DNA of 64,000 nt from assembly GCF_050436995.1 (NCBI RefSeq), contig NC_134776.1:18021001-18085000 (forward strand), read 5' to 3'. Shown here one piece after another: positions 1-10,448 of this stretch (position 1 is its first letter; every line of letters begins with the position of its first letter). The position numbers were made by a program, and so were the translations under genes. A model generated the notes under the pieces. It searched no databases. It saw only the letters and a program-made list of their open reading frames with translations, and was not told where the DNA came from. This DNA comes from Anticarsia gemmatalis (lineage: Eukaryota > Arthropoda > Insecta > Lepidoptera > Erebidae).

Positions 1-1896
1 AAATTAATCAAATCATTAGACGGGTGAAAAGTAGATAAGGTCCAATCAAAGCTCAAACTCGGTCGCTTGTATAGTTAGTGGCCAGCTGATAGTTGTTCAA
101 CCTTACCAATGATCTTTAACTTGTAATTTTCACTAATAACAAGACTACCAATTTTAAACATACTCTTCGAAGCCTGAAGAAGCTCAATTAAAATACTGAA
201 CGGTCACATATGTCCGTGCTAAACCACCGACCACCCGGTTTGTTTTCCGTCTCAGTTTATTCGGTGGCTGCAAGAAACTAACTAAAAAGCTAAGCTAGCT
301 ATAATATAAGTTGTTTTTTACACATTACTGTATCAATGCCAGTGTCTCCTCGGGAAGGGACATATCTTAAGTCTACCATGATGCTCTACCACAAAAATAA
401 ACTATGTAATAAAATAAATACGTCGTTTAACAAATAACGTATCGTAATTCTAACATTTCGCGTGTAATACTAGTTTAGAAACAGTATTAAACGTGCAATG
501 AAAGAAATATAAAGCTAGTTCCATCCATTTGATATACACATACAATTTGAGTGACGCCGCGCGCACCGGCCACGTCAATTCACCGCCAAGGCTACAGGGA
601 GCACGACAATTGCAGCGCTGAAATTAATTGTATCATTGATAAACGATTGTGCCGGGGTAAACTTGACATTGAAATACATATTTTTTATATAATGTACGAT
701 GGAGATGAAAAAGGACTTTTACAATTATTTTAAGATTGGTAAATGACACGATATTCCAGATAGATTAGGTGTTGTTTCAATATGGTAGCTACATTACGGC
801 AAAGTTTCATGAAAACGACTCAGAAGTAAATTTCAGTAAAACCATCCATACAGCACGAACAAAAAATGTGAACAAAACCCATAGTAACAACATACTTGGT
901 TTTTAAAAAAATGCACTCAAAAGGGAATTGAATCCACAAACCCCGTGCTCACAGCTAGTGACGTGATGACCATCGTTACTACTGCACTAAGGTCGCCGGA
1001 CAACTGCAAAAGTCGGCTGCTTAACTGGTTCAAAGTGCGCGCTAAAAGCCCAATCCGATTTAACCATCAGCCAAAGCAAAGTTCCCAATTCTGAGAAACG
1101 TTTCTTAAAGACCGAATAAACATATTGGTAAAAGTAAAAATCCAATATTTTATCCTTTTACATTATGACAGTCAAAGTTGACTGAATTTACCTCAACTTA
1201 AGAACATGAATATAATAATTTTATAACACAATATTCTTATAAAAATATACAGACATCGTATTGTTATGTGTTACAGTTGACAATAAGTAGACCAATTACA
1301 TGTTCTGCTTTTCAACGGAGCAAATAATTATATTCTTGTTTAATGAATCTGATTGAGAACTCCTTGATAGGTTTTTATTTGATGTCTTGTGCGCGGTAAA
1401 GCGTGTATTGTGTGAAATAAGACGATATATTTATGCTTTGATTGGCTATGTGTAAATGATACGAATGTTTCTTAGAAATAAAAATGATGTATAAATTATT
1501 TTAAATCGAATTTTTATTTGCCGATCACATACGTTAACTATTTGTTGTTTTAAAAGTAAATTATCAACCAATATTAAATGTAGGATGATGATTTATTGAA
1601 AGCTAAACAAATTAAGGAAAAAAAAACTCTACCTTGTCAAATATGCTCACCAATTTCATTTCTCATTAGTCCAATAACAAAACTAGCATTCCATTTGGCA
1701 CACACGTAGGACACTAACCACATAAAAAAACGAAACAATATAGCCATCAACCATGTTAATCAAAGCACATATTTGTGCAATTCTAAATCGCGATGATTCT
1801 CCCGCACTGCTAAAAATCTAATGACATACCCCTTTGCCCAACCCACATCATCACGCAATCTACAACTGTCATGTAACACAAGACACTGTCCCACAG
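1..1896. other. Intron of the phosphatase gene, no exon seen
   Basis: The catalytic exon beginning at 1897 opens in the middle of a codon after a CACAG acceptor, so the upstream part of the phosphatase gene lies before the window and this stretch should be intron. It is AT-rich with no coding exon that I can recognise. A 60-codon open frame near 551-733 has no recognisable domain or splice context. Nothing else is supported. Confidence 0.6.
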
Positions 1897-2122
1897 GCTA
1901 TACGACCTAGAGACAGAGACGAGTCGTGACATCATGCAGTACCATTACACGACGTGGCCAGACTTCGGCGTGCCCACCTCTCCCGACGCGTTCCTCCACT
2001 TTCTGAAGCGAGTGCGAGAGTCTGGTGTCTTGGATCCCACTGACGGGCCGCCGGTCATCCATTGCAGCGCCGGCATCGGACGCTCCGGGACTTTCTGCCT
2101 CGTTGACTGCTGCCTTGTTATC
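1897..2122 (+). CDS. Ptp61F: Tyrosine phosphatase (PTP1B/TC-PTP type), catalytic exon
   Basis: Internal coding exon of a non-receptor protein tyrosine phosphatase, which removes phosphate from phosphotyrosine in signalling proteins. The first G completes a codon from an upstream exon outside the window; the frame then runs 75 codons to a GTAAGT donor. Visible landmarks are the YTTWPDFGVP segment with the general-acid Asp of the WPD loop (codons 1955-1963) and the signature HCSAGIGRSG (2060-2089) with the nucleophilic Cys at 2063-2065 and the Arg of the P-loop. The segment RVRESG between them and the context FCLVDCCLVI are typical of the PTPN1/PTPN2 subfamily, of which Drosophila Ptp61F is the insect member; receptor-type PTPs differ here. 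No disabling change is visible. The subfamily is certain; the orthologue name rests on this and the tail structure. Confidence 0.9.
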
Positions 2123-3677
2123 GTAAGTCATCTTAATAGCCAAATGTTGAAGTATATGATCCTTAGATGTCCCGTAACAGAATCTACCTGTCTCTCTTTT
2201 TAATTTTCTGATTTGTTCCCGTTTAAATGTCAGTGGCAGATTCCTCTTATAATGTTTGCAATAAATCTAAAAATACGCGCGCTATCGAAAATCACATCAG
2301 TTTAAGGTCATTATAAATTTAAACCGACCACGTAAATCAAAAGGTCAGCTGAAAAATCAGCCACTTACATATGTACGATGCGCTTGTCATAAAATCAATA
2401 TGTGCCTATTTTCGTCGACGTATCTTTTAAACTCCATAGTCTTCAAAAGTGCTGCATGAATATATTTTCCGACTGCATGTATGTAATTATTTCTATGTGT
2501 TCCAATATGCATGTACCTGTATCGTTGTGTTTTCCAGGAGCCCTGGTAACGAAGAGCATGTGAAGTGACACCTGCATCTATTAAAATATCGCAATTAAGT
2601 CCTATGTTAAAATTCTCTTTGCCACCATTTTTACAGCCGAACTTGTTTTTTTACTAAGAGATCAAAGAAACAATGTCATATTAAAAAATGACATTGATTA
2701 TACTTTATTACCTTTGACATAGTCCTGTAAAAGCTTTACGCATAAGATTTGAAAATTGCAAAGCATTGTAGACCTTCAATACTCCCAATAACGTCGAATT
2801 TCAACTAACCAAAACCTCAACCAACGGCCACTTCGGGGTTCTGAACGATTTGTAGTATTTGCTTAATTTTCAACATTATTTCAATGCATGCAAAGTCGAC
2901 AATAGCAGTGATAAATTGTGTTTGTAACGTCTGTGATATCAGCCCTTATGCAAAGTTGTAGGTGTTCGAATATAAGTACTCTACTCTATTGGTTGGTAGT
3001 TCTCTGCTTCGCCTTAAAGTGACCGGGGCGCGCCGTAATGCACTGAAAAATCGTGGGAAATCATTTCACTGCCGGTCGCGCTAACGTTCGTACGCGTCCC
3101 GCCGCACTCCGCGGTGCGCCGCGCTGTCGCTTTCACTTGCGATCATGGAGCCCGACAGGGCGGAGGGGTGCTCCGAATCACCAGATAAAATACGACTTAC
3201 TGATATTCCGCAAGAAGAAGGCCGGAAAATACCTACGTTCACCTTTGATTTCGTAGAGGTGAATAATTAAAGTTTTATCGAGATGTTTTTTTGCCGGGAT
3301 TCAGATGCTTTTATTGCATAAAATATTTTTTATTGCGTTAATAATTTAAAATAATATAGAATCGTGATAAATAAAGTGATTTTTAATTATTTATTAACCG
3401 GTTTTGCGGCAAAAACGTAAAGAATAAATATTTTCACGCGGTTTAAATTTAAAATAAATAAAATAAAATTATTAATTTTTTAATTTAATTAAATTCGTGA
3501 AAGCGTCTAAAAATTATTAATTACGTTATAATTTCGATACGGATAAATTACGTGCGTGTGCTTTTAAAATAATAAAAAATCGGCAAGTTTTTTTCGGCAA
3601 ACGTACTTATATTCGAACACCGACAACTTTGCAAGGGGGAAAAAAGGGTAACATCTAACCGGAATAATATTTATCAG
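2123..3677. other. Intron of Ptp61F with a GC-rich island
   Basis: Intron between the P-loop exon and the Q-loop exon, bounded by a GTAAGT donor and a TTATCAG acceptor, both in phase 0. Most of it is AT-rich. The exception is about 3020-3190, which is rich in G, C and CpG dinucleotides and contains the possible first exon listed separately. Confidence 0.7.
3144..3257 (+). CDS. Possible internal first exon (38 codons), unrecognised
   Basis: A 38-codon open frame starts at an ATG with a good context (A at -3, G at +4) just inside a CpG-rich patch and ends at a possible donor, GTGAAT, in phase 0. The peptide starts MEPDRAEGCSES and ends PTFTFDFVE; it is of high complexity and not repeat-like, but I do not recognise it. 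The next exon of the phosphatase gene (3678) also starts in phase 0, so joining the two would keep the frame and give a protein that lacks the WPD and P-loop but keeps the Q-loop helices and tail. It could instead belong to another transcript, or be chance. The donor is weaker than the others in the gene. Confidence 0.3.
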
Positions 3678-3839
3678 GTGGAAAAAGAGGGAATCGAAAA
3701 GGTAGACATTCAAGAAACATTGCTGGAGATGCGCCGCCACCGAATGGGATTAATCCAGACTCCTGATCAGCTACGGTTCTGTTACCAGGCCGTGCTGGAA
3801 GGAACCAAGTACCTGGATCCTAATTGGGTCAGCACCTGG
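3678..3839 (+). CDS. Ptp61F: Tyrosine phosphatase, Q-loop exon
   Basis: Fifty-four codons, phase 0 at both ends, from a TTATCAG acceptor to a GTAAGT donor. It encodes the last helices of the PTP fold. The stretch LLEMRRHRMGLIQTPDQLRF holds the Q-loop Gln that positions the hydrolytic water, and is close to the corresponding helix in mammalian PTP1B and TC-PTP. The following residues (YQAVLEGTKYL) match the family helix that closes the catalytic domain, so the enzyme domain ends within or just after this exon. It joins 2122 upstream and 9255 downstream without a frame change. Confidence 0.9.
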
Positions 3840-4722
3840 GTAAGTGGATTTTTATATTTTCGAGTGATTAGCTGACAGTGTTGTATCGGTCAAAGTTTTC
3901 AAAGTGATCGAGGATTTACGCGCGCGATGTGTTACAAAATGTTGTTATTGTGTGATACAGTTTTCGAATACAACTGTGCTTTTTACCATAGTTCGCATTT
4001 GTGGAAATACGTAAAATTTATTTTCTTTTTATATATGAATGTTACAAAGTGTCGGTATAGTGTTTAAATTAATGGTGCCCGTGCATTATAGTGGCGAAAT
4101 ATTTAAGTGAAATTATTTTCTTATTATTTTCGGTAATTTTTTTAAGAGCATATTTATTTTTACGTATATTTCGAATTAGTGAAAAACGCCGTAATAAATT
4201 TTCTTTTAAAGTAATAATGTTATAAAGTGTTATATTATAATTGTGTGTAAATAAATCCGTGCTTATAAGTGCCGAAATATTAAAGTGAAATTGTGTTTCG
4301 GTTAATTCTTTTAGAAAATATCATTTCGGTTTTTCGCTATACGTCAAGAAATAAATTTCTTTTGATATTGAACACTATCAGTGTTAGTCTATATAAGTGT
4401 ATATTTATTAGTTCTATGAATAAATATTAACAGTATTAAAATGTGTTTTCTTTATAAAGTTTTAATTTGCCGGCGGCAGGTTAATTTTAAACTTCGCTGT
4501 AATCACGATGTTGCTTCGGGACAGTTATTATGAACTAAGTGTTCTCGTTATTTTATAGTTGACGTAATATTTTAAATAGCTTTAGTTTTCAAGTAAGAGC
4601 AATGAGATTGTTTCCCTTTACTTTTGTTTCAAGATGGTTCCTTAGCAGTGGAAAAATACGAATTTGTAATTTTTTTGATGTATTTAATTTTATATTGTGT
4701 TATTGGTGGAATTAACTGTTAT

Positions 4723-4974
4723 GACTGCCTCCGTGGCGCAGTGGTTTAAGTCACCACGCTACCATTGCGTCGGGAGGTTGTGGATTCGATTCCCACACGG
4801 AACAATTATTTGTGCGATCCACAAATAATTGTTTCGGGTCTGATTGTGCTTTGTGTCCGTTGTTTGTACGTTTATAAAAGTCCCCGCAACACAAGAGCAA
4901 TTCTTAGTGCGGGAGTTGTCTTTTTACAAAAAAAAGACATAAAGCCAGAATCGCCACTAAGCTAAACAAAAAAA
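4723..4974 (+). mobile_element. tRNA-derived SINE, full head with A and B boxes
   Basis: The head resembles a tRNA with an A-box-like TGGCGCAGTGGTTT (from 4734) and a B-box-like GGATTCGATTCCC (4782-4794), the RNA polymerase III internal promoter layout. A body of about 150 bases ends in an A-rich tail. A second copy at 63579-63745 shares the start, the middle segment around GTTTCGGGTCTGATTGT and the 3' part around TTCTTAGTGCGGGA, which shows this is a dispersed family and not a tRNA gene. Confidence 0.8.
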
Positions 4975-5289
4975 GGTATTTGTAATTGTATTTTTTTGCC
5001 CACGTTATATGTTTCGTTGACATTTCTATTTGCGTATAAACTCATATAAGTTTTCATCGTCATATGATTCGTTTTCAATATCCCGCTTTCTTACAATACA
5101 ACGCCTACACTATATTCAATACCATTTTATCAATTGAAAGTATGCAGATATGTCACAGGTCACAAAATAACACATTTGATCCGTGTGGGAATCGAATCTA
5201 TTACGTCACGTGCACTATAAGTGATATAAATGGCACTGCAATTATCGAACCACACGTTAATACATTTTCAAAACGATTAAATATTCATT

Positions 5290-5578
5290 TATTTTATTCC
5301 GCGGCTTTACCCGCGTGGAATTTCAGCCACTTTGGGATGGTATTTCCAAAAATCCTCCCTTAGTACTTTGCACTTCCTAAGGCATCATCATATGACATTT
5401 CAACTTTCTACGCCCAATAGTTTCGGCTGTGCGTTGCCCATCAATTAGTCACTTACCCCTGGTTTCTGAGTACATTTAGCGGTAGTTTATCTATTCAATA
5501 GCGTTTTTTTATACGAGTTTAAACGTTATTGAATAGATAAACTACCGCTAAATGTACATCAGAAACCGGGGGTTAGTG
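5290..5578 (-). mobile_element. Interspersed repeat with terminal hairpin, copy 1
   Basis: The 5450-5578 part is a near-perfect palindrome. One arm contains TTTAGCGGTAGTTTATCTAT and the other its complement, ATAGATAAACTACCGCTAAA, with a short A/T-rich loop. Next to it, read on the minus strand, is a repeat body with CAACGCACAGCC followed by a segment ending at a CCACGCGGGTAAAGCCGCGG motif (about 5290-5449). The same hairpin-plus-body order occurs in the plus orientation at 7240-7570, so the two parts may form one composite element. Confidence 0.65.
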
Positions 5579-7239
5579 AAGTATTTTTTAGTAAAGTATT
5601 TTATACATATTGATTTAAACTTATAAGGTAGATATTTCATTTGCGAATGTATATAAGCGAATTATATTTTTTAATGCCATTTCAATATTTTTATGTTTAA
5701 AATCTATTCACTTGATATTCTAAAGACAAGCATTATCCCTCATTAGTTCGTTAAATTATCGTTAGTGCGTTTTCTATAACCTGTTCAAAGATAGCAAATC
5801 CTAGGGAGATTAATGATAGATAATAATCTAAGATTGCTTGCGATCTATCTGTAATCTTTGATTGAAAATTGAAATTGTAGATGTAACAACTCATTAATGA
5901 CCATTATGAAACTTTTCAATACATTGGCCTTTTTATCTAATTGAAACTTTTCAATATGTAATTTATTATTCCTATAATTTTATATAAAAGTAGTGTAATT
6001 TGTTATAAATTGTAAATTAGTTGCTTAAATTGTTAGGTGTTGCGTAACTTTTACGATGATTGTCAGTAATTAAACTTATATAACTAATTAACTATTAACT
6101 ATCTTTCATAGCTGTTATAATCAATATTCTTTTAATATATGGTAGTTACCTATGATATAATTTATTGACTTCGTCTGTGGGCTAAGCGGTTGTTTGTGAG
6201 TGAGTTCGATTCTCAGTTGATGCGAATTTTGAAATAATCGTAGCAACTGACGTACTTTGGTCTCCGCAAAAGGCTTGATTTTATGTATGTAGGTATTGAA
6301 TATACATTCTCAAAGAAAACAATGAAAGTAGTGATTACGAAAGTATAATAACTGGTTTAATATTTTAGTTTTATTTTTCATTAGTATGTACCGAAATTAT
6401 TTTTATATTTTAAGCAATACTGATACGGTATTTGTAAATGTTTGTTAAATACAGTTTTTTGATTCCACTGAGGTTTATTTAAGTTATAATTGTTAAGTTA
6501 AGAATTCGGATACATACCTCACTATTATTAACTTTATGATTCCAAAGTGTATTTTTACTGCGAAAGATTAAATATTTCCCAAACGTCACGGAAGTAAATT
6601 ATCGGTCAAAATTTATTGATTTGAGTATAAAATAATCTCTTGTTTTGTATATTTATTGGTAGTTTCAATCTTATTTAAAGTGGCAAATAAAAAATCAACA
6701 AATTCGAGCTTTAATCGCATTTGTTGTCGAGATAGTCTTAGGGGACTTTTTTCAGCGTGGTAGCTTAACAGTCAATGAATTCTGTATTACTTATACTTTG
6801 TTCCTAGCTCAATTCTGCTTATAGCTAGGATCGCCATCGAACTAACAAAAAAAGAGAGAAAAGGTCTTATTCAACACACAAAACATTTTTTTTTTTAATT
6901 GAGCAACTCTTTTCCAAATAATGTTCTACTTCAGTCTATTTTAAAACCATATTCACTTACACTCGCTTAATGTGTGTGGGTTCTCTTTTAAACGTGGGCT
7001 GTATTTGCATCACCAAACATTGATGCCGCTATTTCAACATAAAATTATAAATAAACCAGCAACTCGATTAGTGGCGACATTTGCAGCCACTTCCGCCGGT
7101 AACATAGTTCCATAGGGCGCGGAAGCTGACCTTTATTTACCATTCAACTCTCGCACGTACTTTGACACTATAAGCTAGTTGCACTTCAAACTTTGTTTCA
7201 CCTCATCTTAATATATGTAACTCAAAGATGACTGGGTTG

Positions 7240-7570
7240 ACCGACTGACTGACTGACTAACTGATTGACTTACCCCCGGATTCTGAGGTGGTAGTTTATC
7301 TATTCAATAGCCTTTTTTTATATAAGAAACGCTATTGAAAAGATAAACTGCCGCTACATGTACCTTAGAAACTGGGGGATGGTGATCTATCAATGCACAG
7401 CCCAAACCACTGGGCGGATCGCGCCGAAATTTGGCATGCAGGTAGATGTTATGACGTAGGCATTAGTTAATAAAGAGTTTTGATTAATTCTACCCCCAAG
7501 GGGATAAAATAGGGGATGAAATTATGAAAATGTGAACAAACCACGCGAACGCAGTCGCAAGCTAAAACTA
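7240..7570 (+). mobile_element. Interspersed repeat with terminal hairpin, copy 2
   Basis: GACTGACTGACTGACTAACT at 7240-7262 leads into a hairpin (about 7268-7384) with the same arms as the copy at 5450-5578, one arm shortened by a small deletion. It is followed directly by a body beginning ATCTATCAATGCACAGCCCA and ending near ACCACGCGAACGCAGTCGC. A body without the hairpin is present at about 63285-63515. The pattern is that of a widespread lepidopteran repeat; I cannot assign a superfamily. Confidence 0.7.
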
Positions 7571-9254
7571 GTTTTAATAAATCCCGGTGGATATTAAATA
7601 ACTGCAATTTCTTTCGTGAGATGAAGTGAATGAAAATAGGTGTCAACGTAATAACTTGGCTTGTTTCATATCAAGAAGGCTTAGCCGCTGTTGTTTTAAA
7701 TTAACTGGCGGGATTTTAAAGTGTAAATGTTAGATTGAAATATGATAGTGGGGTCTTTGTTTGTATGTACTAGTGAAGTAATTTTCGTAAAGAGACCCTT
7801 GTCTAGTTTTAGACAGTAATGGTTTAAATTTAGTTATTTATTTACGTTTGTCGATCAGTAATTGCTAATGTCTTTGAGATTTGTTATATTGACAAGAGAT
7901 CCCGCTTACGTTCGATTGATCATTTGATATCGTCTTTGAGGTGCTGCCAGTTTAAGAATCAGCTTTTAATTGCTTATCGTCAATGATAAATAATTATAAT
8001 TGTTAGTTAATTCCGAGTCTACTACAATTTAATTAGCTTCTGGATTACAAGTTCTAGATAAGTATCGGTTAGCATTGATGTACCGATACTGAAACGTATG
8101 TACGCTCATAACTTTTGAACAACTAAACCAAATTGGATAATTATATTTTTAATATGTTTACAACTGTCGTCGGGACAAAATTTGTAAGGGATCGATGGGA
8201 TCAAAATTCTTACAGGAATGGAAAAGACGGTATAAAATTGTACTATACCTAGACACAGTTAGGCCAGTCGGTTAATATTTTTCATAGATTTTATGTCCCT
8301 TTTTCTATTCCGACATTGATTCGTCAAGTCTTTAAACAAGCCATTTATATTTCCATATTGATTACTTGCAACGCAGTAATTGTACAAGTAAACTACGTAT
8401 ATAATAGGCCTATTAGGCACTGGCAGTCATAACGTAAGGGCTATTACGCTGACAACGGCCGGACAGGTCAATCAAGATAGTTCATACTAAACGTATGCTA
8501 AGACGTATGCGGGTGCAAGTTAAATGCGTATAGTTGATAACTAGTGTACGTCAAATTGATGGGCACTATTCAGTACATTGCTAGTTTGACGTAACGTGTT
8601 TATCACTATAATCTTAGGGAGAAAATAGACGGTACTGTCGAGTATCGAAATTTTGACATTTAGAATGCATAATTATGTCACAAGTAGTTATTAAATTTGC
8701 CCATTCTATTATTCAACATACTTAAAAACCTGCGAGAACTTTAGCTTATGTCCGTAAACCGTAACGGCCTTTCTATAGTAATGGAGAAGCGTAAATTACC
8801 TTACATGTATTAAAATTAGAATAAAGTAGTGGTTTGCTAAATGGATTAAAACTTAATATGTTTCTAAAACATTAGAAAATGGAAATATACTTCAATTCAG
8901 GTTAACAGTTGGATATAATTTACGAACTTATCTTACAAGTACTACTGGCCGTACCTACTTGTATTATGATCAAAATAATATGTACAAAACCCTGTAAATC
9001 TTAGGATTTTGAAGTCAGCTTTCTGCAGAGTTATGCCACGGACGATTGCCTGTTTGATAAGATTATTTTGTTTAACATATACCCTTGATATCTTTTGTAA
9101 ATAGTTAAGTTAATTTTAAGTATCGATAGTATTAGTAATATTAGTTGAACTTAAGCTAAGCTAAGACTCTAAGACTATAATTTATCGACATCGTGGTCGC
9201 CTTTAGGTGAAATAATTCTTAATACTGATTATGCAATTCTTCTGTTAGAAACAG

Positions 9255-9390
9255 GAAGATGAGAATGAAGAAGAAAGGTACGCCACGGTGGGAGAAGACG
9301 AGGCGCCTCCACCACCGCCGCCACGGGCCGAGAGCCTCACCCGAGCACCGGCGCGCCCGCTGCCGGCCATCCCTGCCAGCGAGTCCCTAG
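9255..9390 (+). CDS. Ptp61F: Tyrosine phosphatase, proline-rich tail exon
   Basis: Starts in phase 0 after an AACAG acceptor and ends after 45 codons plus one base at a GTAAGA donor. The peptide opens with an acidic run (QEDENEEERYATVGEDEA counting the preceding junction context loosely; the exon itself begins EDENEEERYATVGEDEA) and continues with PPPPPPRAESL and ARPLPAIPAS, that is, proline-rich motifs of the SH3-ligand kind. PTP1B and fly Ptp61F carry such motifs just after the catalytic domain; in the fly they bind the adaptor Dock. The same role here is an inference from position and composition. The single base left over combines with GG at 9674 to make Gly. Confidence 0.85.
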
Positions 9391-9673
9391 GTAAGATTTA
9401 TAACATATACGGATTTTCAACTGACAGCTTTTTAAACGTCGTTAATTAATTTGTTGTGTCACATTTCTAGTTTACTATATGAGGATGGATAGATTTATCT
9501 AGATTGAAACCCAAGCGTTAATCTTATTTTTGGGAGTTACATTCGTCTTTTCGTTTGCTCTCTTGACGGTGTACATAAACATAATTGACTTAAAGTTCAC
9601 TTTAGGAAATGACTTTTTACTTTCGACGTTAATATTTTCAAGAACTGTCATTTACATCATATTTTGTTCACAG

Positions 9674-9806
9674 GGAACCTCAACCTTTCAGCACCACAAG
9701 AGTCGAGCTCAGATGAGAGTGCACCGACGCCGCCGGTGCGCGACTCATCCTCCGCCTCCTCTGCCGACGACGAAGACGACGATGCCGTAACTAACGTTGC
9801 TGAAAG
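9674..9806 (+). CDS. Ptp61F: Phosphatase exon, spliced form ending at internal donor
   Basis: Shorter version of the same exon. At 9806/9807 the sequence CTGAAAG|GTTAGT is a reasonable donor. The exon leaves two bases (AG), which pair with the C at 15188 to give a Ser codon and open the frame into the anchor exon. The phase match, together with the known layout of this gene family, is the reason for calling it. This isoform lacks the hexapeptide repeat. Confidence 0.7.
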
Positions 9807-10350
9807 GTTAGTTGTGGACCTGCTGAGGCGGGCCCGGCGTCTTGCTTGCATCCAAGCCATTAGGAGCATAGGTCTTAACTGCAGCGGCAGTGTAGCTCCC
9901 GATACAACCGACACAGATACGAGTAACACAACCCCTAATAGCAGCAATACAACCGATACGTTAGACGATAGCGACTCTACTGTAGAAAATTCTAGCACTA
10001 GCACCGGTACGACTATCGAAGTCGTTGATATAACTGATCAGAATCTTGACGAGACTGTGAGCAAAGCTGACACGGTTGATATTGCGGATGTCGCCGGCAC
10101 ATCCGAAAGTGCAGGCACATTGGACACCGCGGGTACATCCGCGGCCGCGGGTACATCGGACACCGCGGGTACATTCGGTGCTGCGGGTACGTCCCCCACC
10201 GCGGGTACATCCGCGGCTGCGGGCACATCCGGTGCCGCGGGTACTTCCGAAGCCGCGGGTACATCCGGTGCCGCGGGTACTTCAGAAACCGCTTATAATA
10301 ATGTAAACATCTTAGATCTGACAGCTGATTTTGAAGAATCTGAAGTTTAA
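9674..10350 (+). CDS. Ptp61F: Phosphatase terminal exon, soluble isoform
   Basis: From a TTCACAG acceptor, the frame inherited from 9390 stays open to a TAA at 10348-10350. The first 44 codons (to 9806) are acidic and Ser-rich and are shared with the membrane isoform. Reading on through the internal donor at 9807 adds a segment with an arginine-rich patch (LLRRARRLA), a Thr/Ser/Asn-rich stretch, 11 copies of an AGTSxA hexapeptide, and an acidic end (LDLTADFEESEV). No membrane segment is present, so this form should be soluble. Mammalian TC-PTP and fly Ptp61F both make a soluble nuclear form and a membrane form by alternative 3' ends; nuclear location here is by analogy, as no clear bipartite signal is seen. 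Two overlapping AATAAA signals follow at 10438-10448. Confidence 0.8.
10093..10290 (+). repeat. In-frame 18-bp tandem repeat (AGTSxA)
   Basis: Eleven consecutive 18-base units encode Ala-Gly-Thr-(Ser/Leu/Phe)-x-(Ala/Thr/Ser). Position four varies once each to Leu and Phe; the last two positions vary most (ES, DT, AA, GA, PT, EA, ET). The units are GC-rich compared with the surrounding exon, and several share GCGGGTACATCC-type cores, as expected from slippage or unequal exchange. The repeat lies only in the soluble isoform tail. Confidence 0.9.
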
Positions 10351-10437
10351 ATCAATGTTCTAATTACTTTCTATCGTTGTTATAGTGAGTAGGAATTAGG
10401 TCGTTTCAGTGTCAGCTTTAGAAAACGCATTGATGTT

Positions 10438-10448
10438 AATAAAATAAA
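10438..10448 (+). terminator. Overlapping polyadenylation signals, soluble isoform
   Basis: AATAAA occurs at 10438-10443 and again at 10443-10448, about 90 bases after the stop codon at 10350. A short 3' untranslated region ending just downstream would fit a transcript that does not use the internal donor at 9807. No cleavage site can be proved from sequence alone. Confidence 0.45.

Larger units (their letters stand above)
3840..9254. other. Large intron of Ptp61F
   Basis: A 5.4 kb intron between the end of the catalytic domain and the proline-rich exon. It is AT-rich and contains a tRNA-derived SINE (4723-4974) and two copies of a foldback element joined to a longer interspersed repeat (5290-5578 and 7240-7570). 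A possible degenerate tRNA-like head lies near 6165-6240. No further coding exon is visible; a 99-codon open frame at 5064-5363 overlaps repeat sequence and is not supported. Confidence 0.7.

Noticed and set aside
4723..4800. tRNA gene
   Set aside because: The A and B boxes are present, but the acceptor stem does not pair and a second copy shares the downstream body, so it is a SINE head.
8530..8608. Possible inverted repeat around TACGTCAAA / TTTGACGTA
   Set aside because: Only short, broken complementarity; it could be chance in AT-rich DNA.
10013..10306. Antisense and other-frame open frames over the hexapeptide array
   Set aside because: The 18-base repeat leaves all frames open; only the frame continuing from the phosphatase exons has splice support.
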